This document shows positions 54,981 through 61,833 of a stretch of 64,000 nt of DNA, piece after piece. Position 1 is the first letter of the stretch. The number at the start of each line of letters is the position of its first letter. The notes under the pieces were generated by a model. It was not told the origin of the DNA. It saw only the letters and a list, made by a program, of their open reading frames with translations, and did not search any database. The DNA is from Neobacillus sp. PS2-9 (GTDB lineage: Bacteria; Bacillota; Bacilli; Bacillales; Cytobacillaceae): the NCBI RefSeq assembly GCF_030915525.1, contig NZ_CP133269.1:3941001-4005000 (forward strand). The letters are read 5' to 3'. A program made the position numbers and the translations under genes.

Positions 54981-55163
54981 TTAACCTTCAGCGTTAGCAC
55001 CAAAAATAGCTGTTTGAGCATCCTTAAACAATTGTGTAATTTGACCTTTTAATGCAACAAGAACTGCCACTACACCCACTGCAATTAGTCCTAAAACCAA
55101 ACCATACTCAGTCATACCTTGTCCTTGTTCTTCAGTTAATAAAGCTTTCATTTTTTTCATCAT
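54981..55163 (-). CDS. flp: Flp-type type IVb major pilin
   Basis: 60 residues. Leader MMKKMKALLTEEQG is followed by QGMTEYGLVLGLI: cleavage after Gly14 gives Glu at +5 and Tyr at +6, the Flp signature. One TM helix (about 20-42) and a short C-terminal part (KGQITQLFKDAQTAIFGANA). It is the pilus subunit. GGGG is 9 nt before the ATG; a hairpin follows the gene. Confidence 0.93.
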   Translation of the reverse strand: MMKKMKALLTEEQGQGMTEYGLVLGLIAVGVVAVLVALKGQITQLFKDAQTAIFGANAEG

Positions 55164-55179
55164 TTGTAAAAACCCCTTT

Positions 55180-55521
55180 TCAATTTATAGTTAAATAGTT
55201 TCCAATTTTTGTTTCCGTTTTTTGAATCATGCCTGCTGGCAATTCTAAGACTGACTTTGCTCTTTTGTGATACTTTCCTACTGTTGCAGGCTTTACCGTT
55301 TCGTCCAGGCCTACAATTTCAAAATCTTCACTTAAGTAAAGGACATCGATGGAATAATTCATGAAGAATGTGTGAATGGATTGGCAGGGTTGGATTAACA
55401 AGCCGTGTCCTGCTGGTAAACTTTTCGAAAACATCAGCCCTTTTAATCTTTTAAAAAAGGTATCAGCTGTTGATAGATTGTTTGCCAGTTCCGCTCCGTT
55501 TGACAGATTCACGACTTTCAC
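55180..55521 (-). CDS. DUF192 protein at the head of the tad operon
   Basis: 113 residues; GTG start with GGAGG 8 nt upstream. DUF192 pattern: FFKRLKGLMFSKSLPAGHGL, LIQPCQSIHTFFMNYSIDVLYLS and VLELPAGMIQKTE. A small beta-rich fold. No signal peptide. Function unknown; DUF192 genes appear in several pilus loci. It is the first gene behind the c-di-GMP riboswitch, 16 nt before flp, so it is in the same operon. Confidence 0.88.
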   Translation of the reverse strand: MKVVNLSNGAELANNLSTADTFFKRLKGLMFSKSLPAGHGLLIQPCQSIHTFFMNYSIDVLYLSEDFEIVGLDETVKPATVGKYHKRAKSVLELPAGMIQKTETKIGNYLTIN

Positions 55522-55535
55522 TTATTTCACCTCCG

Positions 55536-55574
55536 AATAAAAGAAATAACCCCGCCTTTACCGAAAGGGGGGTT
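55536..55574 (-). terminator. Riboswitch-linked terminator before the tad operon
   Basis: AACCCCCCTTT-cggt-AAAGGCGGGGTT, then ATTTCTTTTATT. It lies between the c-di-GMP aptamer and the first gene, ending 14 nt before its start, and is probably the expression platform. Confidence 0.85.
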
Positions 55575-55644
55575 AGTAAAATAGACTGCTAAATAGACAT
55601 AGGAAACCTATGAGTAAATAGTAGTGCTAATATGAAACACCCTG

Positions 55645-55740
55645 TTCTTTCGGTAACTGGCTGGCGTAGTGCAAAAGCACCTTAGCCCCTTTAGCTTTGC
55701 GTCACTGATTTTCATCAGCTTTGCCTTTATCGAGAATCAG
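55645..55740 (-). ncRNA. Cyclic di-GMP-I (GEMM-I) riboswitch
   Basis: On the minus strand AAAGGCAAAGC opens the aptamer, a CTGAT-GAAA-ATCAG tetraloop hairpin follows, then TGACGCAAAGCTA, GGGGCTAAGG and the closing GCCAGCCAGTTACCG. These are the conserved parts of the GEMM-I aptamer, including the GAAA tetraloop and GCAAAG core. The terminator at 55536-55574 lies downstream, so c-di-GMP should control read-through into tad. The ON or OFF direction cannot be told by eye. Confidence 0.92.
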
Positions 55741-55822
55741 TGTTTGTTTGTCCGACTGATCTCTTACTCACATAATAAGACTTTTTCCTCTCTTGGAATA
55801 TCCTACTAATATACTATTTTAC

Positions 55823-55857
55823 GTCGAAATTTATAGGTATTTTTACCTATTTTCGAC
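55823..55857. promoter_or_regulatory. Large dyad upstream of the riboswitch
   Basis: Inverted repeat GTCGAAA-nn(n)-TAGGTA around an AAAAA centre (35 bp in all). It lies 85 bp upstream of the aptamer near where the promoter should be. A likely operator; no known regulator consensus recognised. Confidence 0.5.
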
Positions 55858-55995
55858 CTATGCCCTTATAAAATCGACATGAAATGCGAATATCATCCTC
55901 AATTTACCTCAGTTGCCAATTTATTTAGGCGAATCATTCACCATACAATCGCCCATACATATAATTTATAGATACCAATAAAAAGGATGTTGATC

Positions 55996-56217
55996 ATGCC
56001 AGCCATTGTTGGAGTTGCACAGGTTATTACCCTTGGAAGCAGTTCAGTTTTCCATATTGGTGATGTGTATAAAATTATGCCATTTTCTACGGCCAAAACT
56101 TTCTCTGGAGCTGGTTCCTTTAATACAGGGGAGAGTTTACGTCTAAACAACAACATGAGTTCTACAAATACATCAGACCAAGATGGAATCGATCAACCAA
56201 TTACCCTCAACGCTTAA
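55996..56217 (+). CDS. gerPA: Spore germination protein GerPA
   Basis: 73 residues from ATG 55996. MPAIVGVAQVITLGSSSVFH and GAGSFNTGESLRLNN match the GerPA/GerPF family, and position first in the operon gives PA. GerP proteins are made in the mother cell and act in the spore coat to let germinants pass. Similar in sequence to the last gene, gerPF. SigK control is expected in Bacillus; a near match to its -10 (CATACATATA) lies upstream. Confidence 0.92.
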   Translation: MPAIVGVAQVITLGSSSVFHIGDVYKIMPFSTAKTFSGAGSFNTGESLRLNNNMSSTNTSDQDGIDQPITLNA

Positions 56218-56234
56218 AAAATGGGTGGTTTAAA

Positions 56235-56486
56235 ATGAATTACTATATTCAGCAGTCAATTCAAATTAATTTCATAAGAATTGGAAGTATTTCCAATTCA
56301 TCTGTTATGCAAATTGGAAGTGCTGGAATGATAAAACCTTCAGCATACCTATATAATACAGGGGGATTTACAGCCCCAGCTCCATCCCCCAAGCCAATTC
56401 AAGCTCTAGGAAGCTTAGTAGGTACACCAGCCGTTCCGTTACAGGCAGCTGTTAGAAAGCAAGACAACGCAGACGGAGACAACTAA
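56235..56486 (+). CDS. gerPB: Spore germination protein GerPB
   Basis: 83 residues; MNYYIQQSIQINFIRIGSIS and SSVMQIGSAGMIKPSAYLYN are the GerPB hallmarks. Proline/alanine-rich tail. GGGTGG upstream of the ATG; follows gerPA by 17 nt. Coat-localised permeability factor for germinants by family knowledge. Confidence 0.93.
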   Translation: MNYYIQQSIQINFIRIGSISNSSVMQIGSAGMIKPSAYLYNTGGFTAPAPSPKPIQALGSLVGTPAVPLQAAVRKQDNADGDN

Positions 56487-56540
56487 ACCTTTCAGCTATC
56501 TTTTTGGGTTCTTCGAGACTATCTATAGTGAGGTGATTTC

Positions 56541-57155
56541 ATGTATCAGGATTATTCTCAATACCTTCAATGGCTGCAAATGTATATTCAAGCACAGGAA
56601 AAGAGAATCGTTACCTTGGAGGCTACTGTTCAAAAAATGCAAGAAGAAATGAAGCAAATAAAGGAGAAGCATCCTATTCGAGTCGATAAAATTGAATATA
56701 AATTTGATCAATTGAAGGTAGAAACTCTTGAAGGAACATTAAACATCGGACTTAATCCTTCTGACTTATCTGGAATTGAAGACTTTGCCGTTCAAAATCA
56801 GCAAATGAACGTCCCACCTCCACCGAAGGATCAAATGCAGCGATCCATGAAAATCGAAGAAGCAATTTACAGATATCTTGAGACAGATTTACCTTCAATA
56901 GTAGAAGCCACCCAAAGAGAATTAGATGTTCCACCGAATGAAGCTTATTTATCCTTTATCAAGCAAGATATAACGAAGCAACTTCCTAACCGAATTGAAC
57001 ATCATTTAAAAGCTAATCTACAAAACCAGCGGTCATCAGAAAATACAAATGTTGATGACTTAATCATTGAAGCAATCAAGCAGGAGATTAAGAATGGAGT
57101 ATCCGTGTTTTTTACTAACCTGCCAGAACACGTGAAAGGGATGAAACCGGAATGA
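56541..57155 (+). CDS. gerPC: Spore germination protein GerPC
   Basis: 204 residues. An N-terminal coiled coil (YLQWLQMYIQAQEKRIVTLE and on) precedes the GerPC domain (IRVDKIEYKFDQLKVETLEG) and a helical C-terminal part. GAGGTG before the ATG. Overlaps gerPD by ATGA. Probably scaffolds the other GerP proteins in the coat (inference). Confidence 0.92.
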   Translation: MYQDYSQYLQWLQMYIQAQEKRIVTLEATVQKMQEEMKQIKEKHPIRVDKIEYKFDQLKVETLEGTLNIGLNPSDLSGIEDFAVQNQQMNVPPPPKDQMQRSMKIEEAIYRYLETDLPSIVEATQRELDVPPNEAYLSFIKQDITKQLPNRIEHHLKANLQNQRSSENTNVDDLIIEAIKQEIKNGVSVFFTNLPEHVKGMKPE

Positions 57156-57334
57156 ACTTTGAAGTCTATAACCGTGAGCTAATCGTCCAAAATATAAAAA
57201 TTATTGGGGTAGCCAGCTCGTCATTAGTCTTGGTAGGCGATACGGAATCGATTCAATTAGCATCAACTTTTGATACACCTGCTGAATCCTTAATTATCGG
57301 TCCCTTTGTCCCACTGCAATCGGACGTGACTTGA
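57152..57334 (+). CDS. gerPD: Spore germination protein GerPD
   Basis: 60 residues. MNFEVYNRELIVQNIKIIGV, then ASSSLVLVGDTESIQLASTF matches GerPD. Start overlaps the gerPC stop by four nucleotides; its own stop overlaps the region of the gerPE start, so it is translationally coupled on both sides. Confidence 0.9.
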   Translation: MNFEVYNRELIVQNIKIIGVASSSLVLVGDTESIQLASTFDTPAESLIIGPFVPLQSDVT

Positions 57335-57336
57335 TT

Positions 57337-57735
57337 ATGCTTGGCAGAACATCATGTGTAGATGCAATTAATATAGACATCGTCTCGTTTGCTTCTATCC
57401 TCCAACTAGGAGATTCCTGTATTATTAATGGATTTTCTAAAGCACTCGCTGTACAAAGGGAAACAGAGCAGTTTTATGGAAATGAAGGGGATCTTTTTTC
57501 CTATCCTGTCTATAGTGAGCCAATACCCTTCGAACCAGTAAACGAGGACCTTTTATTTTCTCAACATCACTTAAGCCCAGTTATTAAGGTTCATAACATT
57601 GACATCATCGCTATTTCATCCTCCTCGCTCTTACATGTAGGTAACAGCAAAGATGTTTCAATGGAGGTACGGGTAAAGCATATCAGACAGCTTCTGCCTG
57701 TTCCTAGAGAGGAAGACCAAGAACAAGGACAATGA
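57337..57735 (+). CDS. gerPE: Spore germination protein GerPE
   Basis: 132 residues from ATG 57337; a TTG two codons earlier is possible. MLGRTSCVDAINIDIVSFAS and SILQLGDSCIINGFSKALAV fit GerPE. No own strong ribosome-binding site, so translation is probably coupled to gerPD. Acts in the spore coat by family knowledge. Confidence 0.9.
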   Translation: MLGRTSCVDAINIDIVSFASILQLGDSCIINGFSKALAVQRETEQFYGNEGDLFSYPVYSEPIPFEPVNEDLLFSQHHLSPVIKVHNIDIIAISSSSLLHVGNSKDVSMEVRVKHIRQLLPVPREEDQEQGQ

Positions 57736-57789
57736 TCCACGCATAGGTTAAATATTATATGGAATCAGTCAATGAAAAGGATGTTTTAG

Positions 57790-58008
57790 ATGCCAGCGAT
57801 TATCGGTCCAGTACAAATCGTTAACGTAGGCGGGGGAATTGTGCAATTTGGGGATGCTTTATATATTTCACCGAAAAGCGGATCCAAAACAAATGCCGGT
57901 TCAGGAGCATTTAATACTGGGGGATTCATTATAACAAATAATGGATTAAGCGGTACGAATGTTCTTGATACAAACCTTATCGACCAGCCTATAGCGGGTA
58001 ATAATTAA
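57790..58008 (+). CDS. gerPF: Spore germination protein GerPF
   Basis: 72 residues; MPAIIGPVQIVNVGGGIVQF, then NAGSGAFNTGGFIITNNGLS and end IDQPIAGNN are typical of GerPF. AAGGATG precedes the ATG. Last gene of gerPABCDEF; 54 nt from gerPE. A terminator shared with addA follows. Confidence 0.94.
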   Translation: MPAIIGPVQIVNVGGGIVQFGDALYISPKSGSKTNAGSGAFNTGGFIITNNGLSGTNVLDTNLIDQPIAGNN

Positions 58009-58045
58009 AAAATGAGGATGACTCAATGTCAGCCTCATTTTTTAA
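58006..58045. terminator. Bidirectional terminator between gerPF and addA
   Basis: AAAAAATGAGGATGAC-tcaat-GTCAGCCTCATTTTTT; stem with one mismatch and runs on both sides. Confidence 0.87.
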
Positions 58046-58050
58046 TTAAC

Positions 58051-61000
58051 TTATTTATTAACCTTTAAGATATGGGCTCCATCAAAGAAAAATAAATATC
58101 TTTCTACAACATTTCTTTTCCAAATCTGTTCAATCGCCCTTGTATATAAATTAATTTGCAGCTTGTAACGCTCTTCAAGGATAGGGCTTGCCTGTGAAAA
58201 ACCACCTTTATACCTGTCTGTAATTCCATCTGATTTATAATCAATTAGTACCAAGCCATTTTCATCTTCAAGGATGCAATCAATAATTCCTTGTACAAAA
58301 ACAGCTTCCTCTGAATCTTTCCAATTTGGATAAACTTCATTTGCAGGCAGTGAGAGTGTGAACGGGATTTCCCTATGAATAGCTTTCGCATGAAAATACC
58401 TTTGTCCCAGTTCTGAATGAAAAAACTGAACAATTAAATTGCTATCAATTACCTCCGCTTGCTCCGGGGTAAGCAGCTCATTATTTACCATCCATTCAAG
58501 TTGTTCCTTTATGGATTCCTCACTAAAAGGTCTTGATAGGTCCACATGCTGCATCACCATATGCATGGCTGTCCCCCGCTCAGCAGGGCTTAATTGTTTT
58601 TCCTGCATAAACTTAGGTCGCTTTGAGATGGTCTTCTTAAAATGCCGAACAAGTTCTGTACCGCTATGTTCATCCGCTATTTCCCTGCTGCGCTTGATTT
58701 CAGAAACCGATTGCTTTGAGCGATGGATTGCTGCGCTTGGATAAGAATATTCCCAAGTTAATCGGTCATGTATTTCCTCAGCAAAAAGGGATTCTACTGG
58801 TACTGGTTCTGCCTTTTGTACCATCTCCATAAAGTGGTCTTGTTCCAGTTCAAGTGTTAATTCCTGTTTTTTAATTTCTTCCGCATTTAGCAATGAAATG
58901 TTCCATGAAGAAGGATGATTGGTAATTTCTGATGGAACTAGTATATTGACTTCACCTCTAGTTCGTAATTCACTGCAGTCTTGATGGCGAATAAGTGCAG
59001 GACCAATCCAATCGATGTAGCTGTTTGCTGATGCCCTTTCATAATCCTTTAACAGCCATTTTGTATTAGAGGAGACATCATTCCACTGATCGATTTTTTT
59101 TAAGGCATCCTTTAAGGTAGCCGTTGCATATAGCTTCTCTTTTGCCCTTGTCATTGCCACGTATAATACACGCATTTCCTCGGCGAGCATTTCCATTTTC
59201 TTCTTTCGCTTAAAAGCAATTTGCGGCAGTGATGGATACGATATCCGTTTCTTTATATTGACATACTTCGCAGCAAATCCATATTCTTTATCTAGCATAT
59301 ATGGTTTACGAATATCGGACAAATTAAATTGTCTTGCCATTCCTGCCATAAACACAACCGGAAATTCGAGCCCTTTACTGCTATGGATGGTCATAATCCT
59401 CACAACATCCTCTTGCTCACCTAACGCTCTGGCAGCGCCTAAGTCATTCCCTCTTTCAATCATTCGTTCAATAAAACGTAAAAACCGGAATAACCCACGG
59501 AAGGAGGTTTGTTCATATTGCCGCGCTCTGTCATAAAGAGCTCGTAAATTCGCTTGGCGCTGTTTTCCACCCGGCAGACCTCCGACAAAATCATAGAACT
59601 GGGTATCACGGTATAACTGCCAAATTAACTCCGACAGTGAACCACGTCTTGCCATTGAACGCCATTCTGTTAGAGCATCATAAAAGCGTCGGACTTTTTC
59701 ATAAAAAGTTTCAGTTGTCTCGTCAGGCTTGCTATGACAAAAAGTGGTAACGGCATCCCAAAAAGACCCCTTTTTCTGGTGAATGCGAATTTTTGCAAGT
59801 TCCTCTTCATTTAGACCTACGATAGGTGAACGCAGCACGGATGCAATCGGGATATCCTGGGAAGGATTATCAATCACTCGGAGCAAGGACATCATAATTG
59901 CAACTTCAGTTGCCTCAAAATAGCCTGTGGATAAATTGGCATAGATTGGAATGCCTTGCTGCTTAAATTCCTCCATTATTTGCGGTGCCCATGTCATGGA
60001 TCTTAGCAGAATGACAATGTCTCGGTACATTAACGGACGGTTCGTCTTCGTTTTCGTATTATAAACAGGTGAACTCTGTTGGACTAATTCTTTAATTTTA
60101 GCAGCAATTACTCTGGCTTCAAGCTGAGATTGTTCAAGTTCTGCTGCATCAAATCCGGCCTGGGCCATTTCAGCCACTGCTTCTGTTTCCTCAGGCGTTT
60201 CTTGTAATTCAGCATTTTGATCGATAAGAATCAGCTCTACAGGAAATGGTTCATCGTCTGGATACGGTGCCCCATTCCGCAGTTCTGCTGCTTCATCGTA
60301 TTCGATTTCACCAACTCTTACACCCATGATTTGTTTGAATATATAATTGGTCGCCTCGAGTACTTCTTTCCTGCTTCTAAAATTTCGTGCCAAATCAATT
60401 CGCAATCCTGTTGATTCACCAGTAACAGTAAAACGATTATACTTACCTAAAAATAGGTTTGGCTCTGCCAACCGGAACCGGTAGATGGACTGTTTCACAT
60501 CCCCTACCATGAACAGGTTGCCAAATTGCTCCTCATCCTTCGTCACTAGCTTCAGTATTGTTTCTTGCACCATATTTGTATCCTGATATTCATCACAGTA
60601 GACTTCTTTAAAATGTCTCCTATATGCAAGAGCTGCCTCTGAAGGTTGAAATTCACCTACACCAGGATTTTCTCCTGTTAAAATTTGCAGACAAAAATGC
60701 TCGAGATCGGCATAGTCCACTAGTCCTTTTTCTCTCTTTGCTTTTTCAAACCGCTCAGCAAAGTCTTTTACAAGATAGACAAGTGTTTCAATTAACGGTT
60801 TCATTTCTTCCATATCTCGCAAGAAACTATCTGGCTTACGTGAAAAGAGTTCTTCACCAATATCTTGAATTTTCTTCTTTGCTTTTTCCCGCAGTTTCTG
60901 GGCCTTCTCTGCTAATTCCTTATCGAAGTGATCACCCTTCACTGGCTTTGCACGTGAAAAGGACCAGGTTTGCATGGCCTGATACAATATCTCCCAAGAA

Positions 61001-61833
61001 TCTTCTTTCGCTTTTATTAGTGTATCAATTACATGCAGATCCTCTAAAAAATTCTCCGCCCTAGGTGCTGGTCCATTCGGTAGCTTGGTAATCTCCAAGC
61101 CTCGCTTTATCATTTCCTTTGCAGCTTCCAGTTGCAATTCAATATCAAAAAGAAGCGCCTGGACAAATGGAAGGTCTTCAATATTTGTTGTCGGAACAAC
61201 GTTATACATGTCAATAATAGATTGTAAATATTGCTCTGGAATCGGATTTGAACGGGCAAAATCATAAATCGATCGCACAATATCCTGTAGTGCATCGTCA
61301 CTTCGATCACTCGTAAACGAATCAACTAGATTAAAAAAGGCTTCGTTTTCTGGTTTACCGTATTCTACTTCAAAAAGCTCGTCCATTACTTCATCTCTAA
61401 TTAGCTGTGCTTCGGTTTCATCTGCGATTCGAAACCCGGGGTCCACATCAATCAAGTAGTAATACTTCCGGATAACCTCCATACAAAAAGAGTGAAGAGT
61501 GGAAATGGAGGCTTTATTTAGTAAGCTGAGCTGCTTTCGTAAGTGCCGAGAACCAGGATCCGCATCAATCGCTTTTTCTAATGCTTCTCCAATTCGATGC
61601 CTCATCTCCGCAGCGGAAGCATTCGTAAACGTCACTACTAATAATTCATCCACATTGATGGGGTCGTCGGTTGAAAGAATCTTTTGAATGATTCTTTCTA
61701 CAAGGACTGCCGTTTTTCCTGATCCGGCCGCAGCTGCTACGAGAATATCTTTATTCTTAGCCATAATCGCTTTCCACTGATCTTCTGTCCAAGTAGCATC
61801 TGCAGGTTTCGGCGGGATAAAAGAATTACTCAT
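58051..61833 (-). CDS. addA: ATP-dependent helicase/nuclease subunit A
   Basis: 1260 residues from ATG 61833 (GAGGAG upstream), close to the usual AddA length. UvrD-type helicase motifs: AGSGKT at 36-41, YCDEYQDTN (motif II), GDVKQSIYRF, and TIHSSKGLEFPVV. The C-terminal nuclease domain has LVLIDYKSDG (the Asp-x-Lys motif). With AddB it resects double-strand breaks and responds to Chi. The start overlaps the addB stop, so the two are coupled. Confidence 0.97.
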   Translation of the reverse strand: MSNSFIPPKPADATWTEDQWKAIMAKNKDILVAAAAGSGKTAVLVERIIQKILSTDDPINVDELLVVTFTNASAAEMRHRIGEALEKAIDADPGSRHLRKQLSLLNKASISTLHSFCMEVIRKYYYLIDVDPGFRIADETEAQLIRDEVMDELFEVEYGKPENEAFFNLVDSFTSDRSDDALQDIVRSIYDFARSNPIPEQYLQSIIDMYNVVPTTNIEDLPFVQALLFDIELQLEAAKEMIKRGLEITKLPNGPAPRAENFLEDLHVIDTLIKAKEDSWEILYQAMQTWSFSRAKPVKGDHFDKELAEKAQKLREKAKKKIQDIGEELFSRKPDSFLRDMEEMKPLIETLVYLVKDFAERFEKAKREKGLVDYADLEHFCLQILTGENPGVGEFQPSEAALAYRRHFKEVYCDEYQDTNMVQETILKLVTKDEEQFGNLFMVGDVKQSIYRFRLAEPNLFLGKYNRFTVTGESTGLRIDLARNFRSRKEVLEATNYIFKQIMGVRVGEIEYDEAAELRNGAPYPDDEPFPVELILIDQNAELQETPEETEAVAEMAQAGFDAAELEQSQLEARVIAAKIKELVQQSSPVYNTKTKTNRPLMYRDIVILLRSMTWAPQIMEEFKQQGIPIYANLSTGYFEATEVAIMMSLLRVIDNPSQDIPIASVLRSPIVGLNEEELAKIRIHQKKGSFWDAVTTFCHSKPDETTETFYEKVRRFYDALTEWRSMARRGSLSELIWQLYRDTQFYDFVGGLPGGKQRQANLRALYDRARQYEQTSFRGLFRFLRFIERMIERGNDLGAARALGEQEDVVRIMTIHSSKGLEFPVVFMAGMARQFNLSDIRKPYMLDKEYGFAAKYVNIKKRISYPSLPQIAFKRKKKMEMLAEEMRVLYVAMTRAKEKLYATATLKDALKKIDQWNDVSSNTKWLLKDYERASANSYIDWIGPALIRHQDCSELRTRGEVNILVPSEITNHPSSWNISLLNAEEIKKQELTLELEQDHFMEMVQKAEPVPVESLFAEEIHDRLTWEYSYPSAAIHRSKQSVSEIKRSREIADEHSGTELVRHFKKTISKRPKFMQEKQLSPAERGTAMHMVMQHVDLSRPFSEESIKEQLEWMVNNELLTPEQAEVIDSNLIVQFFHSELGQRYFHAKAIHREIPFTLSLPANEVYPNWKDSEEAVFVQGIIDCILEDENGLVLIDYKSDGITDRYKGGFSQASPILEERYKLQINLYTRAIEQIWKRNVVERYLFFFDGAHILKVNK

